The translations under genes and the position numbers were made by a program. Source: Halorussus vallis (GTDB lineage Archaea > Halobacteriota > Halobacteria > Halobacteriales > Haladaptataceae). Taken from it: a stretch of DNA of 64,000 nucleotides. The stretch spans positions 1,860,001 through 1,924,000 of the forward strand of contig NZ_CP100000.1 in NCBI RefSeq assembly GCF_024138165.1, in the 5' to 3' direction. This document shows, in pieces, positions 51,893 through 60,569 of this stretch. The notes beneath the pieces are model-generated. The model was not told the origin of the DNA and made no database searches. It was given only the letters and a program-made list of their open reading frames with translations. The number at the start of each line of letters is the position of its first letter. The first letter of the stretch is position 1.

Positions 51893-53425
51893 ATGACGAG
51901 AAAGCCACCGGCGACGAACGAAGGCTGGTACGCGCTACACGACTTCCGGACCGTGGACTGGGACGCGTGGCGCGACGCCCCCGAGCGAGTTCGGGAGCGC
52001 GCGCTCGGAGAGGGGACGGGATTCCTCCGGGCGCACGAGGACGTGACCGACGCCGAGGACGGCTCCTCGGCAGTCTTCACCGTCTTGGGCCACAAGGCCG
52101 ACCTGCTCGTCCTGCACTTCCGGCCGGAGGTCTCGCAACTCGACACGGCCGAGCGGGCCTTCGAGGACACCGCGTTCGCGGAGTTCACCGAGCGCACCGG
52201 CTCGTACGTCTCGGTGACGGAGGTCGGCGGCTACAACTCCGAGGAGATGACCAAGGAACCCTCGGAGATAGAGGACACCGGGCTGGCCCGGTACGCCGAG
52301 AGCAAGCTCTACCCCCAGATCCCGGACGCCGAGTTCGTCTGCTTCTACCCGATGAACAAGCGCCGCCAGCCGGACCAGAACTGGTACGACCTGCCGTTCG
52401 ACGAGCGCGCCGACATGCTCGACACCCACGGCGAGATCGGCAAGACCTACGCCGGCAAGGTCAAGCAGATAATCACCGGCTCCATCGGGATGGACGACTT
52501 CGAGTGGGGCGTCGACCTGTTCGGCGACGACCCGACCGATATCAAGGAACTGCTGTACGAACTCCGGTTCGACGAGAGCAGTTCGAAGTACGCCGAGTTC
52601 GGCACGTTCTACTTCGGCCGGCGGTTCCCGCCCGAGGACCTTCCGGCGTTCATGGCCGGCGAGACGGTGCCCGCCGAGGCGGGCGGAGCGGGCGGCCACC
52701 CCCACGGCGAGTCCGAGAGTCACCACGCCCACGGCGAGGGCGAGGGGAGCCACCACGGCTCCGGCGGCCATCACGGCGACTCGGGTGGTCACCACGGAGA
52801 GTCGGGACACGGCGCGGACGACGACTCCGACTCGGGGAGCATCCGCGGCGAACTCGAAGACCTCGACATCTACGCCGGTCAGCCCCACGGTGAGGACGTG
52901 TACGCGATGGTGCTGTACTCCGAAGCCGACCCCGAGGAACTGTTCGAGGAGGTTTCGGGCCTGCGGAAGAACTTCGACCACTACGACACCCACGTCAAGA
53001 CCGCCGTCTACCAGAGTGAAACCGACCCCGAAGACGGCCGGGCGGCCGTCGTGAGCATCTGGGAGACCCAGAGCGCCGCCGACACCGCCGGCGGCTTCCT
53101 CGCGGACCTCCCCGGAATCGTCGCCAGAGCGGGCGAAGAGAGCGGCTTCGGCACGATGGGGATGTTCTACACCACCAAGCCCGAACACCGCGAGGACTTC
53201 GTCGAGAAGTTCGAAACCGTCGGCGGCGTGCTCGCCGACACCGAGGGCCACGTCGATACCGACCTGCTGGTCAACCGCGAGGAGGAGAACGACATGTTCA
53301 TCGCCAGCCAGTGGGAGTCGAAGGAGGACGCGATGGGCTTCTTCCGGAGCGACGCCTTCAGCGACACCGTCTCGTGGGGCCGGGACGTGCTGGCCGACCG
53401 GCCGCGCCACGTCTTCTTGGCCTGA
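51893..53425 (+). CDS. pitA: PitA-type heme protein: chlorite-dismutase-like domain, His-rich linker, ABM domain
   Basis: The 510-residue protein has an N-terminal Cld/HemQ-like domain (residues ~10-265) with FVCFYPMNKRRQPDQNWYDLP, MLDTHGEIGKTYAGKVKQIITGS holding the expected proximal His, and FGTFYFGRRFPPEDLPAF. A His/Gly/Ser-rich linker (~270-320, many HHG and GHH units) follows, then a C-terminal Dabb/ABM-like double domain (~330-510). The fusion is known in haloarchaea as PitA. The Cld part likely acts as coproheme decarboxylase in heme synthesis; the linker may bind metal. It is divergent from a PadR gene. Confidence 0.85.
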   Translation: MTRKPPATNEGWYALHDFRTVDWDAWRDAPERVRERALGEGTGFLRAHEDVTDAEDGSSAVFTVLGHKADLLVLHFRPEVSQLDTAERAFEDTAFAEFTERTGSYVSVTEVGGYNSEEMTKEPSEIEDTGLARYAESKLYPQIPDAEFVCFYPMNKRRQPDQNWYDLPFDERADMLDTHGEIGKTYAGKVKQIITGSIGMDDFEWGVDLFGDDPTDIKELLYELRFDESSSKYAEFGTFYFGRRFPPEDLPAFMAGETVPAEAGGAGGHPHGESESHHAHGEGEGSHHGSGGHHGDSGGHHGESGHGADDDSDSGSIRGELEDLDIYAGQPHGEDVYAMVLYSEADPEELFEEVSGLRKNFDHYDTHVKTAVYQSETDPEDGRAAVVSIWETQSAADTAGGFLADLPGIVARAGEESGFGTMGMFYTTKPEHREDFVEKFETVGGVLADTEGHVDTDLLVNREEENDMFIASQWESKEDAMGFFRSDAFSDTVSWGRDVLADRPRHVFLA

Positions 53426-53478
53426 GCGTCCTCACTCGCGAAGCCGAATCGACTCTTCTACGCGGATTTCCACTGCTC

Positions 53479-54003
53479 CTACGAGGCGCGCTCGAAGCGG
53501 TCGGCGACCGCTTCGAGCGCGCGCCAGCCCAGGCCGGCCGCGAGCGCGAGCACCGCCGCGGCCAGCAGGCCGAGCCAGAGCCACACGACCGCGCTCACCG
53601 ACGCGTCCGGCGACACCCCCGGCGCGGCCAGCACCGGCAGGGCGAACAGCGGCGCGAGGACGCTCCCGACCGCGGCCGCGGCCGACGCGACGAACAGGCC
53701 CCGCTGTCGGCGGGAGAACCGGACGCCGACGTTATCGCCGGGCGGGATGGCGAGTCCGAGCGCGGTGGTCGTGAGTCCGACCAGCGCGACGACGTAGAGG
53801 AACAGCAACGCCAGCCCCTCGACGAAGCCGTCGCTGCCGGGCGGCGACGGCGGAAGCGTTGCATACCGGACGACGGCGGAGCCGAGGAGCGCGACGCCGA
53901 CGCCGGCGACCGGGAGTTGGAGGACGCCGAGACGGGAACGGAGTGTCACGAGCGGAGATTCGACAGCGATGAGATAAGTTTTGTGCGACCGCTCGGGTGC
54001 CAA
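53479..54003 (-). CDS. Haloarchaeal membrane protein, four helices
   Basis: The 174-residue protein (start uncertain; a GTG at residue 19 is possible) has four hydrophobic segments: LQLPVAGVGVALLGSAVV, GLALLFLYVVALVGLTTTALGLAI, LFVASAAAAVGSVLAPLFALPVLAA and AVVWLWLGLLAAAVLALAAGL. It has short loops and no catalytic motif. The family is unknown beyond Halobacteria. It is convergent with pitA. Confidence 0.55.
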   Translation of the reverse strand: MAPERSHKTYLIAVESPLVTLRSRLGVLQLPVAGVGVALLGSAVVRYATLPPSPPGSDGFVEGLALLFLYVVALVGLTTTALGLAIPPGDNVGVRFSRRQRGLFVASAAAAVGSVLAPLFALPVLAAPGVSPDASVSAVVWLWLGLLAAAVLALAAGLGWRALEAVADRFERAS

Positions 54004-54147
54004 CGGCGGTGATTTTCGGCGTTCGACGCGTTCGCCTTCGTCTATCGTCGCGTCCGGTTTCGGCTATCGACGCGTACCGCCGCAACCAAAACCCCCATCA
54101 AGACAGAACGAGAAGGATTCGATAACGAGGCGACGGAGGCCCCCTGT

Positions 54148-55062
54148 ATGACCAAACGACACGTAACTCTCCCGGACGAGATGGAGGCCGGACTCGAAGC
54201 GTTCCTCGGCGAGGTCGACGAGCGCCTGTCGAACGCGGGCCCGGACGAACCCGAGCGGACGTGCGAAGTGGTCGAGGAGGTGCTGGTCGACCTCCACGGC
54301 GACCGCGACGCCTACGACCGCTGGCAGGCCGGCGAGTCGGTTTCGCCCGCCGAGCGCGTGCGCCTCCAGAGCTACGACCCCTGCAACGCCACGCTGGAGA
54401 GCGAGTACTACGCCGAGAAGAACGAGGAGAAGTTCCGGCGCTCGAAGCACCTCCAGTGGCTCTGGCGGCAGTTCGACGCCACGCCGATGGCCGACAACGT
54501 CGAGTTCGCCCTGCGCTTCCGCCGGATGCTCGCCGACCACCTCTTCGCCGACTGCGGGGACAACTGCCGGTTCTTCAAGGGCATCTCGTTTACCTACGGC
54601 CACAACATCGAGGTCGGGGACAACACGGTCATCCACGACGACGTCCATCTGGACGACCGCGGAAAACTCACCATCGGCGACCGGGTGTCCATCTCCGACG
54701 ACGCCCACGTCTACAGCCACGACCACGACGTAATCGACCAGACCGCCATCGAGAACTACCACACCGTCATCGAGGACGACGTGCGCCTGACCTACGACAC
54801 GATGGTCCGGGCGGGCGTGAAACTCGGTGAGAACTCGGTGGTCGGCGCGAAGTCGGTCGTCCAGAACGACGTGCCCGCCCACCACATCGCCGTCGGGTCG
54901 CCCGCCAAGAGCGTCAAGATAAAGCCCGGGTGGGAGGACGTCGCCGAACCGCTGGACGCGGAGGTCGAAACCGACAAGGAGGCCCGGAAGATCGAGTACG
55001 AACTCCCGGACGACCTGGACGTCTTCGACGAGTTCGGACGCGATTTGCGTCCGCCGGAGTAG
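54148..55062 (+). CDS. Left-handed beta-helix acyltransferase
   Basis: The 304-residue protein has an N-terminal helical part (~1-110), then hexapeptide-repeat turns from residue ~145: KGISFTYGHNIEVGDNTVIHDDVHLDDRGKLTIGDRVSISDDAHVYSHDHDV with the catalytic-type His, then GVKLGENSVVGAKSVVQNDVPAHHIAVGSPAKSVKIK, the classical end of maltose/galactoside O-acetyltransferase-type enzymes. It should transfer an acyl group from CoA to a small hydroxyl or amino acceptor. The acceptor is unknown. No neighbouring sugar genes give a hint. Confidence 0.85.
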   Translation: MTKRHVTLPDEMEAGLEAFLGEVDERLSNAGPDEPERTCEVVEEVLVDLHGDRDAYDRWQAGESVSPAERVRLQSYDPCNATLESEYYAEKNEEKFRRSKHLQWLWRQFDATPMADNVEFALRFRRMLADHLFADCGDNCRFFKGISFTYGHNIEVGDNTVIHDDVHLDDRGKLTIGDRVSISDDAHVYSHDHDVIDQTAIENYHTVIEDDVRLTYDTMVRAGVKLGENSVVGAKSVVQNDVPAHHIAVGSPAKSVKIKPGWEDVAEPLDAEVETDKEARKIEYELPDDLDVFDEFGRDLRPPE

Positions 55063-55228
55063 GACGTCCGTCCGTTCTGATTCTCGACTGAGTTCGACGA
55101 TTAACAGCCGCAAGTGCCGGTACGGACGAGAGTGGGTCTGCGGGCGATTCGGTAACTTAGTGATTGAAGACTAATTCGGTGATTGGGTGATCGAAGTGTC
55201 CCGCTTGCACGATACAAATGAAACTGCA

Positions 55229-55571
55229 GCCACACGCCTCCCCAGCCGATTCCCTCGTTCGCTGGCGCTCACTCAGTCATCCACCGGAGGACAAACCGCG
55301 TCCTCCGAGCCTGCACTCGCTCCGCTCGCGCAGACCTCGCGCGAATTGTCGGCTCACGAGGCGCCGGGAGAGCTTCGCTCTCCCGAGCCTGCGCTCACTG
55401 CGTTCGCGCAGAAGCCGACAGCGCGCGCCGTGACCAAAGGACGACGTTTCGAATCTTCCCTTCTGCCGTGGCGCGTGTAGGCCCGTCGGACCGACGGTCC
55501 GACGGTGCCTCGCGCGAGGGACGACTGAGCGACTGCAAGGAGCGAAGGAGTCGGCTGGGGAGGGGTGTGGC
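55229..55571. repeat. Hairpin-rich composite repeat bounded by inverted 24-bp ends
   Basis: The left end (55229-55252) is the exact inverse of 4201-4224; the right end (55548-55571) matches the same segment at 22 of 24 bases in direct orientation. So the unit has imperfect terminal inverted repeats, like a miniature element. Inside lie strong hairpins: GGGAGAG-CTTCG-CTCTCCC near 55367 and CGTCGGACC-GAC-GGTCCGACG near 55484. No coding frame and no clear target-site duplication were seen. Confidence 0.6.
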
Positions 55572-55611
55572 CTGCGGTGGCGGTGCACTACTCATTTGAG
55601 TCGTGTGAGTG

Positions 55612-55761
55612 GCGGTCTGCGGTGCGGTTGCAGTCGAATTTCGGTCGTGGTCGAAGGAGTAACGGTCTGCGGTACGGTTGCAGGTCAAATCCGGTCGTAG
55701 TCGAAGAAGTAGCGGTCTGCGGTGCGGTTGCAGTCGAAGTTCGGTTTTGGCCGAAGTGCTA
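55612..55761 (+). repeat. Three 50-bp tandem repeats
   Basis: Units start at 55612, 55662 and 55712, an exact 50-bp period. All share CGGTCTGCGGT-CGGTTGCAG, a TC-AA-T-CGGT middle and a TCGAAG(G/A)AGTA-like end; units 1 and 2 are the closest and unit 3 is worn at its right. The stretch just before (55571-55611) looks like a degenerate fourth unit. The role is unknown; it directly follows the composite repeat. Confidence 0.8.
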
Positions 55762-55906
55762 TCGAAGCGTAACGACTCGCGACTACGTTCCAATTTTCCA
55801 TCACGTCGAAACGACTCGGTCGACCGTGAACAACGCCCGAAGAAAAACCACCACAGGCTGGCCGCCTTCGACACGTTTGTAACCGCGAACCGATACCGTT
55901 CGAGAC

Positions 55907-56863
55907 GTGTCACTCCTCTCGGCGCTGACGACGGCCATCCTCCCCGTCCTCACCGTCGCGGCGGTCGGCTACGCCCTCGGCCGAGCCCGCGAGATCGAGG
56001 TCGAAGCGCTGGGGACCGTCACCATCTACGTGCTGACGCCCGCGCTGGTGTTCCACAGCCTCGCCACCTCGTCGCTGTCCGGGGCGGTGGCGGCGAAACT
56101 GCTCGTCGGCGTCGGCCTCTTCACCGTCGCGATGGCCGGGGTGGCGGAGGGCGTCGGCCGCCTGCTCGGCGAGGACGAACCGGTGCTGGGCGCGCTGGTG
56201 CTCTCCTCTGCGTTCCCCAACGCGGGCAACTACGGCATCCCGCTGTCGGCGTTCGCGTTCCCCGTGGTGGGGCGCTCGACAGCCGTGCTGTTCATCGCGG
56301 GCCAGTCGGTGCTGATGTACACCGTCGGGGTCTACCTCGCGTCCCGCGGCGAGGACACCGACTTCCGCGCCTCGGTCGCGGAGGTGTTCCGCCTGCCGCT
56401 TGTGTACGCCGTCCTGGCCGCCGGCCTCGCCCGCTGGTTCGGCGTCGTCCCGGCGACCGACACCGCCGCGATGGAGACGCTGAAACTGGTCGGCGACTCC
56501 GCCATCCCCGTGATGCTGCTCGTGCTCGGCATCCAGTTGGCCAACACTCGCCAGGGCGCGGGGCTGTCGCGGGTCGGCGTCTCGAACGGACTCAAACTGG
56601 TCGTCGCGCCGCTGGTCGGGGTCGCCGTGGCAGTCGTCCTCGGCCTCGCCGCCAACAACTCGGCGGTCGCGCGGGTGTTCGTCCTCGAATGCGGGATGCC
56701 CGCCGCGGTCACCCCGCTCATCCTCGCCATCGAGTACGACGACCCGGTCGACGGCCTCTCCGGGCCCGAGTACATCAGCACCGCCATCTTCGCCAGCACC
56801 CTCGCCAGCGTCGTCACGCTGACCGGCCTCATCGCCGTGCTGAAGTCGGGCGCGCTGGTCTGA
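55907..56863 (+). CDS. AEC-family (auxin efflux carrier-like) transporter
   Basis: The 318-residue protein begins at GTG and has about ten membrane helices in two five-helix halves. Conserved marks are LPVLTVAAVGYALGRA at the start, VTIYVLTPALVFHSLATSSL with the family Pro in helix 2, SAFPNAGNYGIPLSAFAF near 105 (the N-x-G-N-Y-G-x-P motif), and ECGMPAAVTPLILAIEYD in the second half. AEC transporters move small carboxylates or related organic anions across the membrane. The substrate is unknown. It is preceded by the long repeat region. Confidence 0.87.
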   Translation: MSLLSALTTAILPVLTVAAVGYALGRAREIEVEALGTVTIYVLTPALVFHSLATSSLSGAVAAKLLVGVGLFTVAMAGVAEGVGRLLGEDEPVLGALVLSSAFPNAGNYGIPLSAFAFPVVGRSTAVLFIAGQSVLMYTVGVYLASRGEDTDFRASVAEVFRLPLVYAVLAAGLARWFGVVPATDTAAMETLKLVGDSAIPVMLLVLGIQLANTRQGAGLSRVGVSNGLKLVVAPLVGVAVAVVLGLAANNSAVARVFVLECGMPAAVTPLILAIEYDDPVDGLSGPEYISTAIFASTLASVVTLTGLIAVLKSGALV

Positions 56864-56993
56864 GCGGTCCGAGCGGACGCGGGCGGGCCGACGCCGCGCC
56901 GCGGCGTCGGCCCGCCGCCGAAACCACCGAGGACGGAAGCGCGAGTGAGAGCGCACCGCCACGCTCAGGTGGCCCGCCGCCGTGCGCCGAACC

Positions 56994-57368
56994 ATGAGCG
57001 AAGAGACCGTGCGGGCCTACTACGACGCCATCGACGCGAAGGACTTCGAGACGTTCGCCGACTGCTTCGCGCCCGACGTGGTCCACGAGCGCCCCGACCG
57101 CACCATCGAGGGTCGCGAGACGCTGGTCGGATTTATGCGCGACGACCGGCCGCAGAAGGACACGTCCCACGAGGTCCGGCGCGTGTTCGCGGGCGCAGGC
57201 AGCAGCGGAGCAGGCGGGACCGACGGCGACGAAATCGACGGCGACGGCGGTGCCGTCGCCGTCGAGGGACGACTGCTCGACTCCGGGGGCGAACCGCTGT
57301 TCTCGTTCGCCGACGTCTTCGACCTCGAAGACGGTCGAATCGTCCGGATTCGAACCTACACGCACTAA
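56994..57368 (+). CDS. SnoaL/NTF2-like protein
   Basis: The 124-residue protein begins MSEETVRAYYDAIDAKDFETFADCFAPDVVHERPDRTIEGRE, the standard start of the SnoaL-like NTF2 fold, and ends FSFADVFDLEDGRIVRIRTYTH with the last two strands. A Gly/Ser/Asp-rich loop (GAGSSGAGGTDGDEIDGDGG) is inserted between the middle strands. Such small cone-shaped proteins are isomerases, cyclases or binding proteins; no catalytic set is clear here. It converges on the flavoprotein gene with 10 bp between. Confidence 0.75.
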   Translation: MSEETVRAYYDAIDAKDFETFADCFAPDVVHERPDRTIEGRETLVGFMRDDRPQKDTSHEVRRVFAGAGSSGAGGTDGDEIDGDGGAVAVEGRLLDSGGEPLFSFADVFDLEDGRIVRIRTYTH

Positions 57369-57378
57369 GCGACCGCTC

Positions 57379-58860
57379 TCACTCCAGTTCCCCGGCGAGC
57401 ACCTTCGCGGCGGTGAGCACCGAGTCCCACACCGGACCGAACGGCGGCGTGTACGAGAGGTCGAGGTTCTGGACCGCTTCGACGGTCATCCCTGCGTGGA
57501 GGGCGGTCGCGACGGTGTCGATGCGCTTGGCGACGCCCTCCTCGCCGACCATGCTCGCGCCGAGCAGGCGACCCGTCTCGCGGTCGCCGACCATCTCGAC
57601 GGTGATGGGCTTGCCGCCGGGGTAGTAGTCGGCGCGCGACTCCTCGGTGATTACCTTCGAGACGGGGTCGTAGCCGGCCTCCGCCGCAACCTCGGGGTCG
57701 AGGACGCCCGTCCGGGCGACTTCGAGGTCGAACACCTTCACCGCCGCCGTGCCGACGACGTCGCCGACCTCGGTGGGGTCGTCCGCGACGGTCCGGCCGA
57801 CGGCGCGCCCGGCGCGGTTCGCGGTGAGCGCCAGCGGCACCCAGTCGGCCGCGTCGGTGACCGCGTTGTGGGCCTCCGCGCAGTCGCCCGCCGCGAAGAC
57901 GTCCTCGGCGCTCGTCCGGCCGTATTCATCGGTTACGATGGCGCCGGTTTCGCCCGTCTCGATGTCCGCCGATTCGGCGAGTTCGGCGTTCGGTTCGACC
58001 CCCGTCGCGAGCAACACCAGTTCGGCGTCGTGGGACTCGCCCGCCGCACGGAGGCCCGCGACGCGACCCGCCTCGTCGGTCGCGATCTCGTCGACCACCG
58101 CGTCGAGGTGGAGGTCGACGCCCTGCTCGCGGAGATGGTCCTCGACCACCTCCGCCACGGCCTCGCCGAACGGCGCGAGGACGTGGGGCAGCATCTCGAA
58201 GACGGTCACGTCCAGGCCGCGGGCGTCGAACGCCTCGGCCATCTCCAGGCCGACGTAGCCGCCGCCGATGATGGCGACCGACTCGGGGCGCTCGTCTCGG
58301 AGGTACTCGCCCGCCTCGGTGCCGTAGCCGTCGTCGGCGGCGGTTTCCCGGGCCGCGGCACTGCCGCGGCCCGGAGATGCGTCTCCCTCGACAGGACCGT
58401 CTCCCCCGACCGGACCGCCGCCCGCGACGTAGTTGCGGACGGCGCGGGCGGTGTCCATGTCGTGGAACGTGAACGCGCCGTCGGCGTCGACGCCGTCGAT
58501 GGGCGGGACGACCGCCCGCGCGCCGGTCGCGACGAGGAGGTCGTCGTACGCCTGTTCGTAGGTTCCCTCGTCGGTGCTGACGGTCACCGTCCGCGCCGCG
58601 GTGTCGATGGAGACGACTTCGCTCCGGGTCCGGAGGTCGATGTCGCGCTCTTCGCGGAACTCCTCGGGCGTGACGGCGACGAGGTCCGCCAGTTCCGCGA
58701 CGTCGCCCTTGACGTAGTAGGGCAGGCCGCACGCGCCGTAGGACACCCACTCGCCCTTCTCGAAGACGACCACCTCGCGGTCGGGGTCGTCTCGCTTGGC
58801 CTTGCTCGCCGCGCTCATCCCGGCCGCGTCGCCGCCGACGACGACGAACGTCTCTCCCAT
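57379..58860 (-). CDS. CoA-disulfide-reductase/NADH-oxidase-like flavoprotein
   Basis: The 493-residue FAD/NAD(P) oxidoreductase opens FVVVGGDAAGMSAASKAKRDD, the FAD GxGxxG motif in variant form. The single redox cysteine stands in VSYGACGLPYYV near 43, as in CoA-disulfide reductase and Nox. The NAD site is VAIIGGGYVGLEMAEAF near 197, the second FAD motif is AEDVFAAGDCAEAHN near 310, and the C-terminal dimer domain contains SKVITEESRADYYPGG. An insert of about 25 residues (GGGPVGGDGPVEGDASPGRG and on) before the NAD domain is unusual. Activity may be CoA-disulfide or polysulfide reduction. Confidence 0.87.
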   Translation of the reverse strand: MGETFVVVGGDAAGMSAASKAKRDDPDREVVVFEKGEWVSYGACGLPYYVKGDVAELADLVAVTPEEFREERDIDLRTRSEVVSIDTAARTVTVSTDEGTYEQAYDDLLVATGARAVVPPIDGVDADGAFTFHDMDTARAVRNYVAGGGPVGGDGPVEGDASPGRGSAAARETAADDGYGTEAGEYLRDERPESVAIIGGGYVGLEMAEAFDARGLDVTVFEMLPHVLAPFGEAVAEVVEDHLREQGVDLHLDAVVDEIATDEAGRVAGLRAAGESHDAELVLLATGVEPNAELAESADIETGETGAIVTDEYGRTSAEDVFAAGDCAEAHNAVTDAADWVPLALTANRAGRAVGRTVADDPTEVGDVVGTAAVKVFDLEVARTGVLDPEVAAEAGYDPVSKVITEESRADYYPGGKPITVEMVGDRETGRLLGASMVGEEGVAKRIDTVATALHAGMTVEAVQNLDLSYTPPFGPVWDSVLTAAKVLAGELE

Positions 58861-59027
58861 GTGCGGGCTACGGGGTCAGCACGTAAAACGGGGTTGTGCG
58901 ATTCTCGCGAGACGGAGACGGAGACGGACCGGAAAACATACGCTACCGCACTGACACCTTACCGCCGGTTACCGATGCCCTCCGGACGACCCGACGACCG
59001 CCCTGCGCTTCGCCCGACCGAACGACC

Positions 59028-59918
59028 ATGAGACGCCGCCGAATCGTCGCGGCGCTGGCCTGCGGTGTCGGCGCGCTGGCCGGTTGCTCGACCACGCCTC
59101 GCTCCGTCCGAGAGACGACGCCGGAGCCGACGCCGTCGCCGAACGTGACGACGATCACAGAGACAAAGTCGCTCCCTACCCCGAGTGGCGTATCCGGCCG
59201 CACGGCCGCCCGGTCGTTCGTCGAAACCCACGAACGGCGGTACGTGTACAACGAACTCGTCGGCGGGTTCGCCGGTTCGCACCCCGCCATAGACATCGCC
59301 GTCGAACCGGCCCGAGTCGCCGTCGCCCACGCCACCGAACGCGGCTACTACTTGCTGTCGACATGCCGCGGGTCGGCACGGTACTACGACCCGGACGGCT
59401 CGCCGAGCACTGCGACTCGGAACGCGTCGAGCGTCGCCCACTTCGTCGGCCCGAACGTCCACCGGCGGATTCCGTTCAACGCCTATCGGTGTCGAGAACC
59501 GGTCGTGGCGGCGTCCGGCACGGACGGAACCGACGCGCCCGCGGCGCGGTTTCAGCTCTACGACTTCGACTCGCCGCCCGACTACGACCAGCCGGAGAAG
59601 GGTGGCCGCACGGTCGACGTGACCGTCGCCGACGGCGACGGAGCGACGGTACTGAGCCGGGAGTACCGGACCTCGTTGCCGCTCACCATCCAGCCGCACG
59701 TCACCGCGACGCCGGGCACGTACACGATTTCGGCGTCGCTCACGGACGGCGGGAGCGTCGAACGCGAGTGGTCGCTGTCCGAGTCGGTCGACCCGTCGTG
59801 GTGGGCGCTCGCCGTTCTCGTCACGAACGGGGGGAGCCTGACCGTCCGGACGCTGTACCCGAACGACGCGGTCGGGTTGCCTTCGAGTACGCTGTGCGAG
59901 CGCTCGGACGGTCGGTAG
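59028..59918 (+). CDS. Haloarchaeal surface lipoprotein, unknown function
   Basis: From the ATG at 59028 the 296-residue protein starts MRRRRIVAALACGVGALAGCS, a signal with lipobox (LAGC). A Thr/Pro linker follows, then a beta-rich extracellular region with GRTAARSFVETHERRYVYNELVG and a second domain (PLTIQPHVTATPGTYTISASLTDG) that looks like an Ig-like or CARDB-type sandwich. No catalytic motif. It is probably anchored outside the cell. Confidence 0.65.
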   Translation: MRRRRIVAALACGVGALAGCSTTPRSVRETTPEPTPSPNVTTITETKSLPTPSGVSGRTAARSFVETHERRYVYNELVGGFAGSHPAIDIAVEPARVAVAHATERGYYLLSTCRGSARYYDPDGSPSTATRNASSVAHFVGPNVHRRIPFNAYRCREPVVAASGTDGTDAPAARFQLYDFDSPPDYDQPEKGGRTVDVTVADGDGATVLSREYRTSLPLTIQPHVTATPGTYTISASLTDGGSVEREWSLSESVDPSWWALAVLVTNGGSLTVRTLYPNDAVGLPSSTLCERSDGR

Positions 59919-60008
59919 GAGCGAAGCGGATTTAGCGGACGACCGTCGGTCTCCGGAACCGCCGAATCCGTCCGCTTCGGCCCGAACGCACCGGTCGCCG
60001 GCCATCAG

Positions 60009-60016
60009 TTATAAAT
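60009..60016 (+). promoter_or_regulatory. TATA box of the small membrane protein gene
   Basis: TTATAAAT ends 24 nt before the ATG at 60041, the spacing of haloarchaeal leaderless promoters. The spacing supports this ATG over the one at 60029. Confidence 0.6.
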
Positions 60017-60040
60017 TCCTGATATGACATGTGTTCCGTC

Positions 60041-60556
60041 ATGCAGTCGAGTGGGCTCGGGGTCCTGAAGCTCACGCTGTTCTTCCTCGTCGTGCTGTTC
60101 GTCGTGTTCGTCGGCGGTGTGCTCGTCGCGGCGGTTTCGCTCCCGATTCTGTTGGCCTTCCCGACGGTTCGGCGGCAGTTCGTCGCGTTCACCGAGGACG
60201 TGGGTGGGACTCGGGTCGAATCGACGCTCGACTGGCGGTTCGTCGGCGTCTACGTGTTGTTCGTCGAAATCTACGGGCTGGCGCTGATCGTCGTGGCCGC
60301 CACGCTCGCGGAGTGGGTCGAAAGATACGGCCGGTTCGTGTCCACGGGAACGGTCGACCCGCTCCTCGCACTCGTCGTTGTCGCGCTCGTCGGACTCGGA
60401 GTCGCAGTGGCGGCCCGCCGAGTCGCGTCGAGAGAGCAACTGCGAGTCGTCGGCGAATGGACCGCCTTTCTTTGTCTACTCGCTGGACTCGCCCTCGTCG
60501 TCGCGGTCGTGGTTCCGTGGCTCCTCTTCGACCTGATCGGTGCGCTTCTCTGGTGA
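60041..60556 (+). CDS. Small four-helix membrane protein
   Basis: The 171-residue protein has four membrane helices: LKLTLFFLVVLFVVFVGGVLVAAVSLPILLAF (which may be one long or two short), FVGVYVLFVEIYGLALIVVAATLA, LLALVVVALVGLGVAVAA and TAFLCLLAGLALVVAVVVPWLLFDLIG. The soluble loops are short. The function is unknown. It converges on serS with 13 bp between the stops. Confidence 0.6.
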   Translation: MQSSGLGVLKLTLFFLVVLFVVFVGGVLVAAVSLPILLAFPTVRRQFVAFTEDVGGTRVESTLDWRFVGVYVLFVEIYGLALIVVAATLAEWVERYGRFVSTGTVDPLLALVVVALVGLGVAVAARRVASREQLRVVGEWTAFLCLLAGLALVVAVVVPWLLFDLIGALLW

Positions 60557-60569
60557 GAGAGGGCCGAAG

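Larger units (their letters stand above)
55063..55906. other. Long intergenic region made of repeats
   Basis: About 840 bp without a credible gene. It contains the inverted pair of the dispersed repeat (55229-55571) and three 50-bp tandem units (55612-55761), listed separately. Frames here are arginine- and serine-rich noise on both strands. The last 130 bp before 55907 carry the promoter region of the AEC transporter. Confidence 0.7.
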
